NCBI GenBank assembly: GCA_965243385.1
Contig: CBDEUV010000002.1
Span: 4,588,001 to 4,652,000 of the forward strand
Source: JANSYA01 sp965243385
Lineage (GTDB): Bacteria > Spirochaetota > Leptospiria > Leptospirales > Leptonemataceae
Direction of reading: 5' to 3'
DNA length: 64,000 nucleotides
A program made the position numbers and the translations under genes. The notes beneath the pieces are model-generated. The model did not search any database. It saw only the letters and a program-made list of their open reading frames with translations, and was not told where the DNA came from. Below are positions 61,320 to 64,000 of this stretch, piece by piece; positions within the stretch are counted from its first letter, which is position 1, and every line of letters starts with the position of its first letter.

Positions 61320-63488
61320 TTACGAAAGCGCGCTCAGCGGTTCCGGTTCGTGCAGGTGGTAGCCCTGAGCGTAGTCGATTCCGATTTCGTTCAGGCGGCG
61401 CAGGATCTCGTCGTTTTCTACGAACTCCGCGACGGTTTTAATTTTCATTGAAGAGGCCAGGCTGTGAATCGACTGCACCATCGAGTGGTCGATCTGGTCA
61501 TGGTCGATGCGGCGCACGAAGCTGCCGTCGATTTTCAATAGATCGATGGGCAGGTTTCGTAAATATCCGAACGACGCGAGCCCTGAGCCGAAATCATCGA
61601 GGGCGAAACGAATCCCCAGCTTGCGCAATTCGTTGATGAACTCCAGAGTCCTGGCCGGATTCGCCACCGCCGCGGTTTCAGTGATTTCGAAGCGCAACTT
61701 GTGAAAGGGCACGGCCAGTTCCGCGAAGAGTCGCCGGCAAAAAGACTGGAAGCGTTCGTCGCCCAGGGACTTGCCCGAAAGATTGACGCTCAAAAATTCA
61801 ATCCGTTCCCCCACGGCCGGTCGATCTTCGAGCCAGCCGAGAGCGTTGCGTACGACCCAGCGATCGACCCGCCCCATCAGATCGTAGCGCTCGGCCGCGG
61901 CGATCAGCCCGCCCGTATTGGCGATGCGGCCGTCGGAACCGCGCAGACGGAGCAGGATTTCGAAACTGAGCTGGCCGTTGGAGCCGGCCTGCGCGAGTGG
62001 AACGATTTTCTGGAAATAGAGGCGAAAGGCGTCTTCGGCATCCAGAGCCGCGGAAATATCGCTCACGCTCAACATCTGCCCCCGCCGGTCGTTCAGGTGA
62101 GCGTCGTCCGGGCGAAAGAGGTGCACCTGATTGCGGCCTGCGTCTTTCGCGGCGTAGCAGGCGAAGTCGGCGTCTTTCAAGACCTGGTTGAAAGAAGTCG
62201 CCTTCGCGTCGATCATCGCGATGCCGATGCTGACTCCGATGCGAAAGGAGTGCCCTTCATAGACGAAGCGGAATTGTTCGACCAGCGCGCGTAGAGCGTG
62301 AGCCTGCTGCATGGCGCCTTCGCTGTCGACTTCGTAGAGCAGGACGCCGAATTCGTCTCCGCCCAGGCGCGAGATCATCGCTCCGGCCGGTATACTCTGG
62401 CGCAGCAATCCGGCCAGTTCAGTCAGCAGCCGGTCTCCGGCCATATGTCCGCAGGTGTCGTTGACGATTTTGAACTGATCCAGGTCGAGATAGATCAACG
62501 CGTGACTGCTTTTCGATTCTCGAACCGAGGCGATGATGGCCGTCGCTTCGCGCTCGAATTGAAAGCGATTGCCGAGCAGTGTCAGCGAGTCATGAGTCGC
62601 CTGAAACTCCAGACTTTCGTTTAATTGGCGCAACGGTGTCACGTCCGTCGACAGCGACGCCACCGTGAACTTGCCCGCCTCCTCGGTGCGCCAGACGACG
62701 TTATGAAAATAGCGTTTTTGCCCGGCCAGCTCGACCATGCTTTCATATTCTTCGGGCTGACCGCTTTCGAGCACGCGGCGGATCCTGTTTCGGACTTCGT
62801 CGTGCTCTTCCGGAGGATGATAGTCGTAGACTCTGGAGCCCAGGACGTCTTCGCGCGATACTCCGTCCACTACCCGGTTGACGAATACGATTTCGCCGTT
62901 CTCCCTGTAACGGGTCATATAGTGCGGAATATTGTGAATCAAATTCGATAGATCGCGTTCTTTACGACTGAGCTCGTGGTTTTGCTCTTTCTCTTTTGTG
63001 ATGTCGATAAAAGTGACGACCGCCCCGGTGATTCGATCGCCGTCGCGAACTGGCGTCGCCCGGAAGACCGCCCAGAACAGCGCCCCGTCCGGACGGCGGA
63101 CCCCGACGGTCGCGGGCCCCCGGGTTTCGCCGCTGGTCAGGGCCTGCGTGACCGGATAGTCTTCGAGGGGAAAAGGAGAACCGTCGTCGCGAATGGTTTC
63201 CGGTGACCAGTCGACCGTGTAGCGTTGTCGCAGTTCGTCGTAGGCGTAACCGAGCAGGCGGCGGGCCTCTTGATTGGCGTGTAAAATTGCGCCGTCGGCC
63301 GAAACGTGCACCACGCCGCCCGGTATGATATCCAGCAGGCTGCGATTCATCGCCTCGGCGCGCCGGGCTTCGGCGAGCTCCGCTTCGAGCCGCGCGATCC
63401 GCTCCCGGTCTGATACGCCTTCGAACGAATCGTCCGTAGACGATAAGCTATTTTTAGTATTTTCAGCGCTTTCGGAGTCTGGCTGCAT
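61320..63488 (-). CDS. PAS-PAS-GGDEF-EAL cyclic-di-GMP enzyme
   Basis: A 722-residue cytoplasmic signalling protein. Coiled N-terminus, PAS domain (about 45-165; LLDIIPGGVVHVSADGAILHA), second PAS (about 185-290; DLSNLIHNIPHYMTRYREN), GGDEF domain with intact RLGGDEF, then an EAL domain with FEILLRL in place of EALLR and DDFGSGLASFGYL intact. The GGDEF looks active; the EAL active site carries EIL, a change seen in some active and some inactive members. No membrane helix. It is upstream of nothing obvious; the promoter should be in 63489-63638. Confidence 0.9.
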   Translation of the reverse strand: MQPDSESAENTKNSLSSTDDSFEGVSDRERIARLEAELAEARRAEAMNRSLLDIIPGGVVHVSADGAILHANQEARRLLGYAYDELRQRYTVDWSPETIRDDGSPFPLEDYPVTQALTSGETRGPATVGVRRPDGALFWAVFRATPVRDGDRITGAVVTFIDITKEKEQNHELSRKERDLSNLIHNIPHYMTRYRENGEIVFVNRVVDGVSREDVLGSRVYDYHPPEEHDEVRNRIRRVLESGQPEEYESMVELAGQKRYFHNVVWRTEEAGKFTVASLSTDVTPLRQLNESLEFQATHDSLTLLGNRFQFEREATAIIASVRESKSSHALIYLDLDQFKIVNDTCGHMAGDRLLTELAGLLRQSIPAGAMISRLGGDEFGVLLYEVDSEGAMQQAHALRALVEQFRFVYEGHSFRIGVSIGIAMIDAKATSFNQVLKDADFACYAAKDAGRNQVHLFRPDDAHLNDRRGQMLSVSDISAALDAEDAFRLYFQKIVPLAQAGSNGQLSFEILLRLRGSDGRIANTGGLIAAAERYDLMGRVDRWVVRNALGWLEDRPAVGERIEFLSVNLSGKSLGDERFQSFCRRLFAELAVPFHKLRFEITETAAVANPARTLEFINELRKLGIRFALDDFGSGLASFGYLRNLPIDLLKIDGSFVRRIDHDQIDHSMVQSIHSLASSMKIKTVAEFVENDEILRRLNEIGIDYAQGYHLHEPEPLSALS

Positions 63489-63638
63489 GCGTCCTGGACC
63501 GATCGCCGGCTCGGCGGATGCATTTTTAGACTCGCGGCGGTTTATTGTCGAGGGAAAAGTCGTTTCGCGCCGGGTTTCGCGTTATGATTCGCAACAGGCT
63601 CGTTTCTGTTTTGTCGCAGCTCGCCTGATTCAGCCTGA

Positions 63639-64000
63639 TTAACTATGGTACTTTTTCTTATCCTCAATGAGGGATTCTACGACCGACGGATCGGCCAGAG
63701 TCGTCACATCGCCGAGCGAAGCGAATTCGCCTTCGGCGATCTTGCGTAAGATGCGGCGCATGATCTTTCCGGAGCGGGTCTTCGGCAGCCCGGGAGCCCA
63801 ATGAATGACATCCGGCCGCGCGATCTTGCCGATTTTTTCGACCACGACGTCGATCACTTCTTTTTTGAGTCCGTCGCCGGCTTGCTGCCCCGTCTTCAGG
63901 GTCACGTACGCGTAGATGCCCTGGCCTTTGATATCGTGCGGATAACCGACGACCGCCGCTTCGGCGACGGCGGAGTGTTCCACCAGCGCGCTTTCGACTT
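63639..64000 (-). CDS. acs: Acetyl-CoA synthetase, C-terminal part (5' truncated by window edge)
   Basis: C-terminal domain of acetate-CoA ligase. The visible 119 residues, reading VESALVEHSAVAEAAVVGYPHDIKGQGIYAYVTL (split: ends at the strand GYPHD) and later PGLPKTRSGKIMRRILRKIAEGE, match the mobile C-terminal domain. The Lys in RSGKIMRR is the site regulated by acetylation in other bacteria. The gene begins beyond base 64000. The end reads EDKKKYHS, near the stop at 63639. Confidence 0.93.
   Translation of the reverse strand, partial: VESALVEHSAVAEAAVVGYPHDIKGQGIYAYVTLKTGQQAGDGLKKEVIDVVVEKIGKIARPDVIHWAPGLPKTRSGKIMRRILRKIAEGEFASLGDVTTLADPSVVESLIEDKKKYHS

Overview
This 64 kb window comes from a Gram-negative, respiring bacterium. 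The evidence is a Na+-pumping NADH:quinone reductase, an Mla-type lipid transporter, System I cytochrome c maturation, an O-antigen ligase-like protein and many lipoproteins. By eye the GC content is about 55-60%, and most genes lie on the minus strand. The mix of partner-switching (STAS/SpoIIE), Crp/Fnr, PAS-GGDEF-EAL and DUF1343/DUF2330 genes would suit a Leptospirales-like spirochaete, but that placement is an inference and no rRNA or tRNA is present to test it. No CRISPR array, insertion sequence or prophage was seen.

Layout. 1-4.8 kb: nqrABCDE (minus; nqrE runs off the left edge). 5.2-7.2 kb: two CBS-pair proteins and an Fpg/Nei-like glycosylase. 7.3-15.9 kb: two single-domain STAS proteins, threonine deaminase, dodecin, an ACT protein, a chemoreceptor, DNA ligase with a histone-like tail, and a Lys-rich unknown. 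15.9-26 kb: a Crp/Fnr regulator with an alpha/beta hydrolase, an Aas-like acyl-activating enzyme, Fur, a degenerate GGDEF protein and several hydrolases and acetyltransferases. 26-30 kb: crotonase, thiL and fabG, closed by a strong terminator. 30-36 kb: a NamZ-like lipoprotein, a DUF2330/orphan RnfD pair and an adenylate cyclase. 36-43 kb: Mla genes with an embedded SpoIIE phosphatase. 43-48.5 kb: ccmA, a CcmI-like chimera, ccmH and ccmF. 48.7-51.2 kb: a receiver-ATPase protein and an AT-richer patch with a second Crp/Fnr regulator. 51.2-59.7 kb: a Cys-type ccmE, a DoxX-like protein, a two-gene Tat flavoenzyme/steroid-reductase-like module, a secreted unknown, an O-antigen ligase-like protein and a Lys-tail/TM/LysM protein. 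59.8-64 kb: a BtuF-like protein, SRPBCC, PAS-GGDEF-EAL and the 3' end of acs.

Themes that connect the genes: (1) two Crp/Fnr paralogues each lie beside TTAAC-N4-GTTAA inverted repeats that look like a shared operator. (2) Partner-switching parts recur (STAS x2, a STAS-MlaE fusion, a SpoIIE phosphatase overlapping mlaF, and a receiver-anti-sigma-type ATPase). (3) Lys/Ala-rich histone-H1-like stretches occur in four unrelated proteins, one of which could link DNA to the cell wall. (4) Cytochrome c maturation is of a variant kind, with a CxxxY CcmE. (5) A Tat-exported flavoprotein with an inserted rubredoxin-like site is coupled to a membrane steroid-reductase-like enzyme; this is the best candidate here for an undescribed redox system.
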